Below are positions 32,652-41,399 of a DNA stretch of 64,000 nucleotides, one piece after another. Under the pieces are notes generated by a model that had not been told where the DNA came from, made no database searches, and worked only from the letters and a program-made list of their open reading frames with translations. This DNA comes from Kingella denitrificans ATCC 33394 (lineage in GTDB: Bacteria > Pseudomonadota > Gammaproteobacteria > Burkholderiales > Neisseriaceae). Each line of letters starts with the position of its first letter. Position 1 is the stretch's first letter. The stretch lies in the NCBI RefSeq assembly GCF_000190695.1, contig NZ_GL870929.1, positions 1,232,203-1,296,202 of the forward strand. The letters are read 5' to 3'. The translations under genes were made by a program, and so were the position numbers.

Positions 32652-32697
32652 AAACCGATTTTCTGTGCCGATTGGCAGCGGGGAATCGGTTTTTTTA
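32652..32697 (+). terminator. Riboswitch-controlled terminator
   Basis: AAACCGATT (32652-32660) pairs with AATCGGTTT (32684-32692), followed by a T-run, between the aptamer and the thiB ribosome site. When TPP is bound it should form and stop transcription. Confidence 0.85.
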
Positions 32698-32714
32698 TTA
32701 GGAGAATATTGGAA

Positions 32715-33722
32715 ATGCGTTTGAAAACTGTATTGGCCGGCGTGCTGGCCGTTTGGGTGCAGGCTGCTTTGGCGGCCACGGAAGTGCGTTTGGCGGTGCA
32801 TGATTCGTATGATTTGCCGAAAGAGACGATTACGGCATTCGAATCGGCCAACGATGCCAAAGTGGTCATCTTGAAAATGGGCGACGGCAACGCCATGCTG
32901 AACCGCCTGATTCTGACGCGCAACGAAGGCGGCGTGGCCGACGCGGTGTACGGCTTGGACAACAACACGGTGGCCAAAGCGCATGCGGCGGGCATTCTGG
33001 CGGCCAGGCAGCCTGCATCGGCGCGCACGGTGGTGCAACTGCCGCACGCGCTGGCGGTGGACTACGGCTTCGTTACCCTCAATTACGACAAAAAATGGTT
33101 TGCCGAGAAAAAACTGCCGCTGCCCAAAACGCTGGCCGATTTAACACAACCGGCCTACCGCAACCTGCTGGTGATGCCGAATCCCGCCACCTCCACGCCC
33201 GGCCTGGCATTTTTGCTGGCGAACATCCGCGGCTTGGGCGAAGAAGGCGCGTTTGCCTGGTGGGCGAAAATGCGTCAAAACGGCGTGAAGGTAACGCAAG
33301 GCTGGTCGGACGCGTATTACAAAGAATTCACGCTCAACGGTGGCGCGCGGCCGCTGATGGTGGGCTATGCCAGCAGCCCGGCGGCGGAAGTGTTCTACAG
33401 CGAAGGCAAGCTGACACAGCCGAACATGGGGCTGCTGTTCCTGCCCGGCGGCAGCTATCTGCAAATTGAAGGCGCGGCGGTGCTAAACCACGCCAAGCAG
33501 CCTGCACTGGCCGCCAAACTGGTGCAACACCTGCAAAGCGCCGTGGTGCAAAAGGCCATCTTCCGCGCCATGTGGGTATATCCTGCGGTGCAAGGCACGC
33601 CGTCCGACCCGATGATGCGCCATTCCACCGTGCCGCAACGCCCTTCCCTGCTGCCGCCCGCACAAGTGGCGCAGAAACAAAAAGACTGGGTGGCGCGTTG
33701 GACGCGGACGGTGTTGAAATAA
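32715..33722 (+). CDS. thiB: Thiamine ABC transporter, periplasmic binding protein
   Basis: 335 residues. Signal peptide 'MRLKTVLAGVLAVWVQAALA' (partly encoded by a DUS) is followed by 'ATEVRLAVHDSYDLPKETI'. The mature protein has the ThiB-type 'VYGLDNNTVAKA' and 'YDKKWFAEKKLPLPKTLADL' segments. It binds thiamine or TPP in the periplasm. The upstream TPP riboswitch strongly supports the call. AGGAGA precedes the ATG at 32715. The permease and ATPase genes (thiP, thiQ) are not next to it; a Correia-like element follows 15 bases after the stop. Confidence 0.95.
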   Translation: MRLKTVLAGVLAVWVQAALAATEVRLAVHDSYDLPKETITAFESANDAKVVILKMGDGNAMLNRLILTRNEGGVADAVYGLDNNTVAKAHAAGILAARQPASARTVVQLPHALAVDYGFVTLNYDKKWFAEKKLPLPKTLADLTQPAYRNLLVMPNPATSTPGLAFLLANIRGLGEEGAFAWWAKMRQNGVKVTQGWSDAYYKEFTLNGGARPLMVGYASSPAAEVFYSEGKLTQPNMGLLFLPGGSYLQIEGAAVLNHAKQPALAAKLVQHLQSAVVQKAIFRAMWVYPAVQGTPSDPMMRHSTVPQRPSLLPPAQVAQKQKDWVARWTRTVLK

Positions 33723-33737
33723 CGCGGTCATTGCCAT

Positions 33738-33843
33738 TATAGTGGATTAAAATAAAAATGAGACAAGGCGGCGAGCCGCAAGGCGTACAAGTAGTACGTC
33801 AAGGCGAGCCAACGCCGTATCATTGCGATTTTAATTCACTATA
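33738..33843 (+). mobile_element. Correia-like element, full length 106 bp
   Basis: TATAGTGGATT…AATTCACTATA with core GTACAAGTAGTACG, directly behind thiB. A king3DUS abuts its right end. Confidence 0.93.
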
Positions 33844-33956
33844 AAAAGTGCAGGCTGCATTTTCCCTTTCGGGCGGCAGGCGTTTTGCAAAGCCGCCTGA
33901 AAATAGAAAGCCGAACGTTCGGCCGATACCATTTGCCGCCTGCCGCAACGACAGCC

Positions 33957-34418
33957 ATGAACCCAAAAATCGCCCAACACCAACAGCGCAACGCGCAAAC
34001 CCGCCTGCGGCAGCGTTACGCCTTCCTGAACATTGGCGACATCCAATCCACAGACGGCGACATTGCCCAACGGTTTGTAAACAGCGGCATTTACCGCATC
34101 GAGCGCCCGGCCGCCGCCCGCTTTCCGTTTCACCAAAACGGCGAAATGGACCGCGCATTCCGCCAAGCCCAACACCAAGCCGCCCGTGCCGAAACGGTGC
34201 GGCGCATTCTCACCTTGCACGCCGACACGACTTGGATAAGCCTGCGGGAAAACGGCTTTGTGTTTTGGGCGCGCGTTTCGCTGCCTTCCTTGCAGGCTGC
34301 TTTGAGCGGCTGGTTTGAGCAGCACGGCGATTTCGCGCTGTATCTGGAAAACGGCTACGCGCTGGACATCCACGAAGCGGAGTATGAATGGGAAGTGTTG
34401 GAAACACCGGCAGATTAG
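33957..34418 (+). CDS. Hypothetical protein
   Basis: 153 residues, soluble, starting 'MNPKIAQHQQRNAQTRLRQRYAFLNIGDIQSTDG'. Central helices are rich in Q, R and A, and the C-terminal part ('LALDIHEAEYEWEVLE'-like) is acidic. No domain recognised. It follows a Correia-like element and precedes a DUS pair. An in-frame DUS encodes SLQAALSG. Start chosen at the ATG nearest the conserved-looking N-terminus; no strong ribosome site is present. Confidence 0.5.
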   Translation: MNPKIAQHQQRNAQTRLRQRYAFLNIGDIQSTDGDIAQRFVNSGIYRIERPAAARFPFHQNGEMDRAFRQAQHQAARAETVRRILTLHADTTWISLRENGFVFWARVSLPSLQAALSGWFEQHGDFALYLENGYALDIHEAEYEWEVLETPAD

Positions 34419-34434
34419 CCGTCATCGACACTGC

Positions 34435-34477
34435 AAAAAGCAGCCTGCACTTTGGAAACCGAAGTGCAGGCTGCTTT
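34435..34477. terminator. king3DUS inverted-pair terminator between convergent genes
   Basis: A stem-loop flanked by AAAAA and TTT between the hypothetical gene and the minus-strand lipoprotein. Confidence 0.7.
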
Positions 34478-34487
34478 CGCATCGCCG

Positions 34488-35267
34488 TCATTCATCGTTA
34501 TGGACTTCGCCCAAATATTCGGACGATGTGATTTTCAAATCAAACAGATGCACGGTGTATTTCCAGCGCGCGGAAGGGAAATTATTGAAGTCATCGCCGG
34601 CGTGTTGGAGCGACACGATTTCCAGATTGTCACCCTGTTTTTTCACACTTTCAATAAAGCGCGTGTTGATGAAATACGGGTTGCCTTTCGGGTCTTTTGC
34701 GTGCCGGCGTGCGGCGGCAGTATTGGCCTTATCAATCAAATCAAACAAATTGGTGTCGCTCACACCGCTGCCCGCGCCGACGGACGTATTATAGCCCGCC
34801 AGTTGCAGGTAATAGCTGCTGGTGCCGGAACCTGCACTGCACGCGACAAAACTCCAATCACCCGGTTTGTCGGGCCATGAGGCATCGGCAGCGATAACAT
34901 CGGAACGGTACAACACGGCCACAATGGTATTCTGTTCAACGTCGGATTTGCTTGTGTTCAGAATGATGGCGGCATCGGCCGGATTGATTTTATCGGTTTC
35001 GTCCCAGCCCGCTTTATCAGTTTGCGCTAAATCAGCATTGCCGCAATGGCGGAGTTGGGCATATTGTAGGACTTGTTCTGCTGCCTGTTTGCGGATTTGC
35101 GTATCCGAAAGCGGCTTCGCTTCGGCGGAAGCGTCATCGGTGGCAGATGCTGCGGAAGCGGCGGGTGCAGGCTGCTTTTGCGCTTGGGAAGCGGCAGGCG
35201 GTTGGGCGGCCTGCTGTTGGTGGCAGGCGGCCAGCAGGAGAAGGATGGGGAGAAGGCGGAAGTTCAT
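34488..35267 (-). CDS. Hypothetical lipoprotein
   Basis: 259 residues. Signal peptide 'MNFRLLPILLLLAAC' with lipobox LAAC (Cys15), then a low-complexity Q/A/P/S linker (about 16-60) and a globular part with 'LRHCGNADLAQTDKAGWDET' and 'TSSYYLQLAGYNTSVGAGSGVSD'. The ATG at 35267 is chosen for the lipobox and AAAGGACC upstream. Probably anchored in the outer membrane. Function unknown. Confidence 0.75.
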   Translation of the reverse strand: MNFRLLPILLLLAACHQQQAAQPPAASQAQKQPAPAASAASATDDASAEAKPLSDTQIRKQAAEQVLQYAQLRHCGNADLAQTDKAGWDETDKINPADAAIILNTSKSDVEQNTIVAVLYRSDVIAADASWPDKPGDWSFVACSAGSGTSSYYLQLAGYNTSVGAGSGVSDTNLFDLIDKANTAAARRHAKDPKGNPYFINTRFIESVKKQGDNLEIVSLQHAGDDFNNFPSARWKYTVHLFDLKITSSEYLGEVHNDE

Positions 35268-35443
35268 GCGTGGTCCTTTCAAACGGGCGATGGATGGTCG
35301 GTTAAAATTCATTCCCTGCTTGCAAACAGGGCTTGCGGCACATCAGTCAAACATTATTGATGAATAAATCTTCTTTTGTATCATCATTTATTGATGAAAT
35401 CGACAAACAAAGCCCGCCCTGATTTTTTCGGGGCAGGCTTTGC

Positions 35444-35710
35444 CTATCTTCGGTTTTTTTCTTCGTTCATGTGCTGGATGCGTATGTGTTCCACCAGCTC
35501 GCGGTGCTTGTCCGCTTCGGTTTTCTCGCCCCAATCAAAACCTTTTTTGCGCAGTTCTGCCGATTTGGCGGCGGCTGCCCAGAAATCAGGTAAAAACGGT
35601 AGAAATAAGCGGAAAAAACGCCAAACTGCACCAACGACAAGCACAATCAGCGCCATCGGGATAACGATAACGGCATACAGCCCGGCAAAGAAAACTACAA
35701 CGCCAATCAC
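35444..35710 (-). CDS. Hypothetical small membrane protein
   Basis: 88 residues from a GTG start: a hydrophobic N-terminal half (about residues 1-45, two helices) and a charged tail 'KKGFDWGEKTEADKHRELVEHIRIQHMNEEKNRR'. The start is uncertain, because a stop codon lies 15 bases upstream of the GTG and no ribosome site is clear. It follows the EF-hand gene by 28 bases. The pair lies in a segment marked by foreign DUS. Confidence 0.45.
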   Translation of the reverse strand: MIGVVVFFAGLYAVIVIPMALIVLVVGAVWRFFRLFLPFLPDFWAAAAKSAELRKKGFDWGEKTEADKHRELVEHIRIQHMNEEKNRR

Positions 35711-35738
35711 CCAAATAATGCATCAGACGGCCACGGCA

Positions 35739-36077
35739 TTATTTCGGGCAGGCGTCTTGCCGTTTCGCGTCGCCCCAATTTTCAATATGGCACTGCGCCT
35801 TTGCCGAGTAACGGATGCCTTCCATTTGATCGCGCTTATTCAGGTAGCCGTTTCGGTCGGTATCAAGCCTGCGGAAACTTTCGCGGGTAATGGGAAAAGA
35901 TACAGCCAACCCCTCAGGCACCCTGCCGATGGCCAGAAATTCTCTCAGGCTGACTTTATTGTCGTGGTTTTTATCGGCCTCTCTGATGAAGATTTCCGAA
36001 GGGTCTGCTACGTCCAGCGCATAGGAGGGGGCGGCACTGCAACACAGTGCAAAAACAAATAATAAGGTTTTTTTCAT
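35739..36077 (-). CDS. Secreted EF-hand protein
   Basis: 112 residues. Signal peptide 'MKKTLLFVFALCCSAAPSYA'. Two calcium-binding-loop candidates are visible: DKNHDNKVSLREF (about residue 35) and DTDRNGYLNKRDQ (about 70), each with Asp at positions 1 and 3 or 5 and an acidic or Gln end. The C-terminus has a Cys pair. Probably a periplasmic calcium-binding protein of unknown role. Upstream are Neisseria-dialect DUS copies rather than king3DUS. Confidence 0.75.
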   Translation of the reverse strand: MKKTLLFVFALCCSAAPSYALDVADPSEIFIREADKNHDNKVSLREFLAIGRVPEGLAVSFPITRESFRRLDTDRNGYLNKRDQMEGIRYSAKAQCHIENWGDAKRQDACPK

Positions 36078-36112
36078 TATCTTTTCTTCCGAATGGTGTC
36101 CGGCACTGCTTG

Positions 36113-36294
36113 AGGCCGTCTGAAAAGGCCGTCTGAAAAACAGGTGCAGGTTTTTTATAGTCAATTCAAATGAAAACCGTCCATATCGATATTGGCTTAC
36201 GCAAAGCGTTTTCTACCCCGGGCGGGAATGGCCGTGCGGGTATTTCTTATTCCAATTTGCCATACCCTGCCGAGGCTTTGCCTTCAGACGGCCT
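36113..36294. repeat. Three foreign AG-DUS copies (AGGCCGTCTGAA)
   Basis: Copies at 36113-36124 and 36126-36137 on plus, and 36283-36294 on minus. This is the classic Neisseria uptake sequence, distinct from the king3DUS used elsewhere in the window. The stretch 36165-36357 between them holds no convincing gene. Confidence 0.85.
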
Positions 36295-36357
36295 CCTTCG
36301 TTATTTTACCCGCAAAATCCGCGGTTTCTCAACAAGCGGCCGTTACGCCGTCCGGCT

Positions 36358-36984
36358 TCAGGCAAACGGCGGCACGGCATAACCCGCCTGCCGCAGCAGT
36401 TCGCAGGTTTCATATGCGGGCAGGCCCATCACGCCGGTGAAACTACCCGACAGTTCGCGCACGAAAATGCCGCCCAAACCCTGTATGCCGTATGCGCCCG
36501 CCTTGTCCAGCGGTTCGCGGCTGCGGATGTAGGCGGCGGTTTCGGCTTCGGTCAGCGGTTTGAAGGTAACGTGGTTGGTATTCAGTGCATGAAAGATGCG
36601 TCCTTGGTAGTGCAGGCAGACGGCGGTATACACCTGATGGCTGCGGCCGGAAAGGGCGAGCAGCATTTCGCGCGCATGTTCGGGCGATTCGGGCTTGCCC
36701 AGTATCTTGCCGTCCAGCGCGACGGTGGTGTCGGCAGCAATGACGGGGGCGGCGGGTTCGGGTTTGCCCGCCGCCTGCCAAACGGCAAGCGCGGCGGTGT
36801 TTTTTTCGGCGGCCAACCGTTGCTCATACTCTGCGGCATCTTCTTGCGGCAACGGGGTTTCATCTATATCGGCGGCAATGCGTTCGATACGGTAGCCGAG
36901 ATTTTGCAGGATTTCGCGGCGGCGCGGGCTGGCGGACGCGAGATAAAGCAGTTGATGAGAATCTGAGACCAGTCCATAGCGCAC
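36358..36984 (-). CDS. Maf-family nucleotide pyrophosphatase (dTTP/UTP type)
   Basis: 208 residues. 'LYLASASPRRREILQNLGY' is the N-terminal signature, followed by 'IDETPLPQED', 'VIAADTTVALDGKILGKPESPEHA' (catalytic Asp) and 'DKAGAYGIQGLGGIFVRELSGSFTGVMGLP', matching the YhdE branch. It hydrolyses dTTP and UTP, or modified forms, to monophosphates. The start at GTG 36984 is uncertain; a few N-terminal residues look atypical. A second, YceF-type, Maf is at 48712-49308. Confidence 0.88.
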   Translation of the reverse strand: MRYGLVSDSHQLLYLASASPRRREILQNLGYRIERIAADIDETPLPQEDAAEYEQRLAAEKNTAALAVWQAAGKPEPAAPVIAADTTVALDGKILGKPESPEHAREMLLALSGRSHQVYTAVCLHYQGRIFHALNTNHVTFKPLTEAETAAYIRSREPLDKAGAYGIQGLGGIFVRELSGSFTGVMGLPAYETCELLRQAGYAVPPFA

Positions 36985-37072
36985 CTTTCAATAAAAAACG
37001 TTTTCTGAATCACCTATGTATTTATGAGACTACGGTCAAAATTCTGCCAAAGGTGTGTGCCTGCGGTGTGTT

Positions 37073-37807
37073 TCATCGCCCGAAAGCAGCCTGCACTTCG
37101 TTTTGCAGCAGCGCCAAATTGCGCTCCGCCATTTCGTCGCCCAAACGCACGGCGAGTTTGTACCAATGTTTGGCGCGCTTGACATCGCGTTTCACGCCCA
37201 AGCCGTTGTGGTAAAGGTTGCCGATGTTGTTGCAGGCTTCGGGGTGGAAGCTGCCGGTGGCGGCACGGGCATACCATTTCAGGGCGCGCTTGTAACTCTG
37301 GCGCACGCCGCGCCCCGTGTCATACAGAAACCCGATGGCGTTTTGGGCATCGGCATCGCCCAGCTTGGCGGCGCGGCGGTAATATTTCAAAGCAGCCTGC
37401 ACATCTTTTTTGCCGCCCAATCCGTGTTCGTACAAGCTGCCCAGACGAACGATGGCAAACGTCGCATCCCTGCGGCATTGCGCGGCGGCGCGGGCGTACC
37501 ATTTTCGGGCGCGGCGGTAATCGGGTTCGGCAGCCGATTCATACAGCCAGCCGAGTGACTGCTGCGCTTCGGCGTTGCCCAGCTTGGCGGCTTTTTTGTA
37601 GTATTTTTTGGCACGGCGCAGATTGGGCGCGGTGCCGTAGCCGTATTGGCAGCACTGCCCCAAACCGTCCCACGCGCGGTGGTCGTGCGGATGGCTGCGT
37701 ACGATTTTGCGGTAAACGCGGTAACAATATCGGCTGTATTCGGACAACATGCGGTGGCAATACAGATATTCGTGCAGGGTGTCCAAATAAACTTGGTCAA
37801 GATTCAT
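37073..37807 (-). CDS. Sel1-like repeat protein
   Basis: 244 residues with about five Sel1-like repeats: 'AKLGNAEAQQSLGWLYE', 'ARKWYARAAAQ', 'LGSLYEHGLGGKKDVQAALKYYRRAA', 'IGFLYDTGRGVRQSYKRALKWYARAA' and 'IGNLYHNGLGVKRDVKRAKHWYKLA'. Such repeats form a solenoid for protein binding. There is no signal peptide, so it is probably cytosolic. Function unknown. A DUS encodes DVQAALKYY in the third repeat. Confidence 0.85.
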   Translation of the reverse strand: MNLDQVYLDTLHEYLYCHRMLSEYSRYCYRVYRKIVRSHPHDHRAWDGLGQCCQYGYGTAPNLRRAKKYYKKAAKLGNAEAQQSLGWLYESAAEPDYRRARKWYARAAAQCRRDATFAIVRLGSLYEHGLGGKKDVQAALKYYRRAAKLGDADAQNAIGFLYDTGRGVRQSYKRALKWYARAATGSFHPEACNNIGNLYHNGLGVKRDVKRAKHWYKLAVRLGDEMAERNLALLQNEVQAAFGR

Positions 37808-37892
37808 TCGATTTCTTTCTTTTTGTGCCTATCCGTATTGTGCAGCATTTTCCCTACCCGAAATCAGCCTGCACTTTGATTTTTCTTCCGTT

Positions 37893-38327
37893 TCACCGTT
37901 TGCCCTGCCGCACGGCAAACTGTATTGCCGCTTCATAGCCGAACGTTCCCAGCCCCGCCACCACGCCGGCCGCCTTGTCCGACAGATAAGAATGGTGGCG
38001 GAAATCCTCGCGCGCATACACATTGGAAATATGCACTTCCACAAACGGAATCCCCACGCCGGCCAAAGCATCGCGGATGGCCACGCTGGTGTGCGTGTAT
38101 GCACCCGCATTGATGATTATCCAATCGACCGTGCCGCGCGATGCCTGAATCTTGTCTACCAGCGCGCCTTCGTGATTGCTCTGAAAACAGCTCAACCGCA
38201 CGCCCAAATCTGCCGCCAGCGCGCCCAGCTTTGCCTCCACGTCCGAGAGCGTTTCCGCGCCGTAAATATGCGGCTCACGCAAACCCAGCAAGTTCAGGTT
38301 CGGGCCGTTGATAACCAAAATATTCAT
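37893..38327 (-). CDS. aroQ: 3-dehydroquinate dehydratase, type II
   Basis: 144 residues. 'INGPNLNLLGLREPHIYG' (with the catalytic Arg/Tyr region), 'SNHEGALVDKIQ', 'NAGAYTHTSVAIRDAL' and 'EVHISNVYAREDFRHHSYLS' (catalytic His) are all canonical. It forms 3-dehydroshikimate in the shikimate pathway as a dodecamer. Confidence 0.97.
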   Translation of the reverse strand: MNILVINGPNLNLLGLREPHIYGAETLSDVEAKLGALAADLGVRLSCFQSNHEGALVDKIQASRGTVDWIIINAGAYTHTSVAIRDALAGVGIPFVEVHISNVYAREDFRHHSYLSDKAAGVVAGLGTFGYEAAIQFAVRQGKR

Positions 38328-38387
38328 TGTTCTGTCCCATCCGTTCGAAATAAAACGATTGTAACGCGAAACGCGCGCGCTGGCCGC

Positions 38388-38432
38388 AAAAAAGCAGCCT
38401 GCACTTCAAAATCGAATGTGCAGGCTGCTTTT
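38388..38432 (-). terminator. king3DUS inverted pair
   Basis: A DUS stem-loop between the small secreted protein gene (ends at 38451 on minus) and aroQ. Confidence 0.7.
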
Positions 38433-38450
38433 GGAGACAGGCTGAAAATC

Positions 38451-38678
38451 TTAATGGTTTGTGTAGCGCACTTCCGGCAACTGGGCAGATACTTTCTCGC
38501 CCACATACAAATACACCACAGGGTCTTGGTTTTTGCTTTGGATGCGCTCGCTGCCCACCAGTTGCAGGTTAGGGATTTCGCCGTGCGAAGGCTGCTGGCG
38601 GACAAAGTTATCGTTGTCCTGTGCATATGCAGAAACGCTCAATACGGAAGCCAATGCCAATACTGCTAATTTTTTCAT
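38451..38678 (-). CDS. Small secreted hypothetical protein
   Basis: 75 residues: signal peptide 'MKKLAVLALASVLSVSAYA' (cleavage before QDND) and a mature part of about 56 residues ('FVRQQPSHGEIPNLQLVGSERIQ…VYLYVGEKVSAQLPEVRY'). No cysteines. Family not recognised. AAGGAAATAAC precedes the ATG. Confidence 0.65.
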   Translation of the reverse strand: MKKLAVLALASVLSVSAYAQDNDNFVRQQPSHGEIPNLQLVGSERIQSKNQDPVVYLYVGEKVSAQLPEVRYTNH

Positions 38679-38991
38679 GTTATTTCCTTACATTATTCAA
38701 AAGTTATCAAGAATGCAAAACCGTTCAAAAATAGATTGAATCGATAATGTTTTGCAGAACGTGAATGCATTCTATCGCCGCCTATCGCGGAAATCCAACC
38801 CCATTTAAGCAAAATTAAATTTCTTTTTAGGAAAAAATAAAACATTATCTGCTTTAAATATTGCAAAATAGAAAACAATAACGTAGCAAAGCGACAAAAT
38901 ACACAATTCGGCAAAGAAGTGCAGGCTGCCCCTTTCCTTTCAACATGAATTATTTTATAGTTGGCAGACATTATTCATTGCCCGAATCTTT
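38679..38991. other. AT-rich divergent intergenic region upstream of metR
   Basis: 313 bases without a gene. It is notably AT-rich (for example 38815-38900) and holds one king3DUS fragment near 38920. It must contain promoters for metR and for the small secreted protein. No clear MetR box was found. Confidence 0.4.
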
Positions 38992-39948
38992 ATGGAAAGC
39001 ATTATCGAACTACGCCACTTGCGCACGCTGCTGGCCTTGGAAGAAACCGGCAGCGTGTCTTTGGCGGCGCAGCGCGTGTTTTTAACGCAGTCTGCTCTGT
39101 CGCACCAAATCCGCGTGCTGGAAAACCATTTCGGCACGCTGCTGTTTGAACGCAAATCCACACCGCTGCGCTTCACGCCTGCCGGCGAACGCCTGCTCAA
39201 ACTGGGGCGCGAACTGCTGCCCCGCGTGGCTTCGGCAGAACGCGACCTGATGCAGATTATCCACGGTGATGCGGGCCAGCTCCGTTTGGCGGTGGAATGC
39301 CACACCTGCTTCGATTGGCTGATGCCGGCCATGGGCGTGTTCCGTCCGCAATGGCCGCAGGTGGAACTGGACATCGTGTCCGGTTTCCAAGCCGATCCGG
39401 TCAGCCTGCTGCTCACCCACCGCGCGGATATCGCCATCGTGTCGGAAGCCGTGCCGCAGGCAGGCATTGTGTACCAGCCGCTGTTTGCGTATGAAATGGT
39501 GGGTATTTGCGCGCCTGACCATCCGTTGGCGCAAAAAGACGTGTGGCAGGCGGAAGATTTCCGCGATGAAACGCTGATTAGCTATCCCGTACCGGACGAT
39601 ATGCTCGATTTGTTGCGCAAAGTCCTGCTGCCGCGCGGCATCAACCCCACGCGCCGCCACAGCGAGCTGACGATTGCCATTGTGCAACTGGTGGCCAGCA
39701 AACGCGGGATTGCCGCCCTGCCTTATTGGTCGGTCATGCCGTATGTCGAAAAACAATACGTCGTGGCGCGCACGCTCACCGACACGCCGCTGCAAAGCGA
39801 ACTGTATGCCGCGCTGCGTGCCGAAGATGCCGAACGTGCGTATTTAACCGATTTCTGCAATATCGTCCGCAACGAAGGCTTTGCCACATTGCCCGGATTA
39901 AGCGCGCTGCATCTGCAGAACGAACTGGGCGAAACCCCGTCCCCATAA
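38992..39948 (+). CDS. metR: LysR-family regulator MetR
   Basis: 318 residues. Winged-helix DNA-binding domain ('ELRHLRTLLALEETGSVSLAAQRVFLTQSALSHQIRVLE', about residues 5-45) and a LysR effector domain ('RLAVECHTCFDWLMPAMGVFRPQWPQVELDIVSGF'), which is specific for MetR. It controls methionine synthesis genes with homocysteine as co-effector. No met gene is adjacent here. Confidence 0.9.
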   Translation: MESIIELRHLRTLLALEETGSVSLAAQRVFLTQSALSHQIRVLENHFGTLLFERKSTPLRFTPAGERLLKLGRELLPRVASAERDLMQIIHGDAGQLRLAVECHTCFDWLMPAMGVFRPQWPQVELDIVSGFQADPVSLLLTHRADIAIVSEAVPQAGIVYQPLFAYEMVGICAPDHPLAQKDVWQAEDFRDETLISYPVPDDMLDLLRKVLLPRGINPTRRHSELTIAIVQLVASKRGIAALPYWSVMPYVEKQYVVARTLTDTPLQSELYAALRAEDAERAYLTDFCNIVRNEGFATLPGLSALHLQNELGETPSP

Positions 39949-39979
39949 CCACCCAACCAAAGTGCAGGCTGCTTTTAAC

Positions 39980-40483
39980 ATGAAAAAACACACCAAACAC
40001 TTCCCCTTTTTAGCCATTCAGCGGCAACGTTTCTCGCTGGATTACCAAAACCGCAGCAGCGCCGACGGCCTGCCCGATGAAAAACAGTTTTACCGCTGGA
40101 TTTGGCACGCACTGAAATCCCACTACCGCCGCGCCGAATTGTCGCTCGTGCTGCTTGATGAAGAAGAAGCCCGCGCCTACAATCGCGATTATCGCGGCAA
40201 AGACTACGCCACCAACGTGCTCAGTTTCGCGCTCAACGAAGGCGAATCCATGTTCGCCGACACGCAGGACACGCTATACGGCGACCTCATCATCTGCCCC
40301 CAAGTCGTTGCCAGAGAAGCGGCAGAACAAGGCAAACCGCTGCACCACCATTTCGCCCATCTGGTGATTCACGGCACGTTGCACCTGATGGGCTTCGACC
40401 ATATCGAAGACGAAGATGCCGACCAAATGGAAGCCCTAGAAATCGAACTGCTCCGCCAGCTCAATATCCCCAACCCATACTGA
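39980..40483 (+). CDS. ybeY: Endoribonuclease YbeY (rRNA maturation)
   Basis: 167 residues. The zinc motif 'HLVIHGTLHLMGFDHIEDEDA' has the HGxxHxxGxDH pattern, and 'DYRGKDYATNVLSF' is also conserved. It trims 16S rRNA 3' ends and takes part in ribosome quality control. The ATG at 39980 follows a DUS (39961-39976) that forms the gene leader. corC starts eight bases after its stop, so the two form an operon. Confidence 0.95.
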   Translation: MKKHTKHFPFLAIQRQRFSLDYQNRSSADGLPDEKQFYRWIWHALKSHYRRAELSLVLLDEEEARAYNRDYRGKDYATNVLSFALNEGESMFADTQDTLYGDLIICPQVVAREAAEQGKPLHHHFAHLVIHGTLHLMGFDHIEDEDADQMEALEIELLRQLNIPNPY

Positions 40484-40490
40484 ATCCGCA

Positions 40491-41333
40491 ATGACCACAG
40501 ACAACCCACCCAGTCTCTTCGCCCGCCTACGGCAAAAATTTTCAAGCAACATTCTGCAAGACATGGACGCATTGCGCGCCCTGCTGCAACAATCGCACAC
40601 CCAAGGCATTATCGACCAAGATACTTTGTCGCGCGTGGAAAACGTTTTGAATTTCAACCAAATGCACGTTCGCGATGCCATGATTAGCCGCGCCCAAATG
40701 GACGTGCTTAAAACCACCGACAGCATAGAACGCATTATCGCCTATGCCGTGGACACCGCCCATTCGCGCTTTCCCGTCATCGCCGACGACAAAGACCACA
40801 TTATCGGCATTCTACACGCCAAAGACCTGCTCAAATTCACGCTGAATCCGGAGCAGTTTAAGCTGGACAACATCATCCGCCCCGCCGTGTTCGTGCCCGA
40901 AAGCAAGCCGCTCAACACGCTGCTGAAAGAATTTCAGGAGCAGCACAACCACATGGCGATTGTGGTGGACGAATACGGCGGTATTTCAGGATTGGTCACG
41001 TTTGAAGACCTGATCGAAGAAATCGTCGGCAAAATTGAGGACGAATTCGACGAAGAAGAAAACTATATTTCGCCCGTATCCTCCGAACGCTGGCGCGTAC
41101 ACGCCAAAACCGAAATCGACGACATCAACCAATATTTCGGCACGCAATACAGCAGCGATGAAGCCGATACCATTGGCGGGCTGATTATCCACGAACTGGG
41201 GCACCTGCCCGTGCGCGGCGAAAAAGTGCAACTGGGCGATTTGCTGTTCAACGTTGCCCGCGCCGACAACCGCCGCCTGCACACCTTGATGGTAACGCGC
41301 GTCAAAGCACCCGCCGAAACCGCAGAATCCTAA
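40491..41333 (+). CDS. corC: CorC/HlyC family protein with CBS pair
   Basis: 280 residues. Two CBS domains (about 65-185: 'MISRAQMDVLKTTDSIERIIAYAVDTAHSRFPV' and 'HMAIVVDEYGGISGLVTFEDLIEEIVG') and a C-terminal CorC_HlyC FAD-like domain. It lacks the membrane DUF21 part, as in E. coli YbeX/CorC. Linked to magnesium/cobalt handling and, with ybeY, to ribosome function. Confidence 0.93.
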   Translation: MTTDNPPSLFARLRQKFSSNILQDMDALRALLQQSHTQGIIDQDTLSRVENVLNFNQMHVRDAMISRAQMDVLKTTDSIERIIAYAVDTAHSRFPVIADDKDHIIGILHAKDLLKFTLNPEQFKLDNIIRPAVFVPESKPLNTLLKEFQEQHNHMAIVVDEYGGISGLVTFEDLIEEIVGKIEDEFDEEENYISPVSSERWRVHAKTEIDDINQYFGTQYSSDEADTIGGLIIHELGHLPVRGEKVQLGDLLFNVARADNRRLHTLMVTRVKAPAETAES

Positions 41334-41344
41334 ATCCGCAAGGC

Positions 41345-41389
41345 AAAAAGCAGCCTGCACTTCCATTTCCAAAGTGCAGGCTGCTTTTT
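41345..41389. terminator. king3DUS inverted-pair terminator between convergent corC and secB
   Basis: A perfect DUS stem with A- and T-runs on the two sides, usable from both strands. Confidence 0.8.
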
Positions 41390-41399
41390 ATTCAGCCGT

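Noticed and set aside
36170..36382. Plus-strand ORF of 70 codons near the foreign DUS
   Set aside because: No family, no ribosome site, and it overlaps the maf gene end and the DUS cluster.
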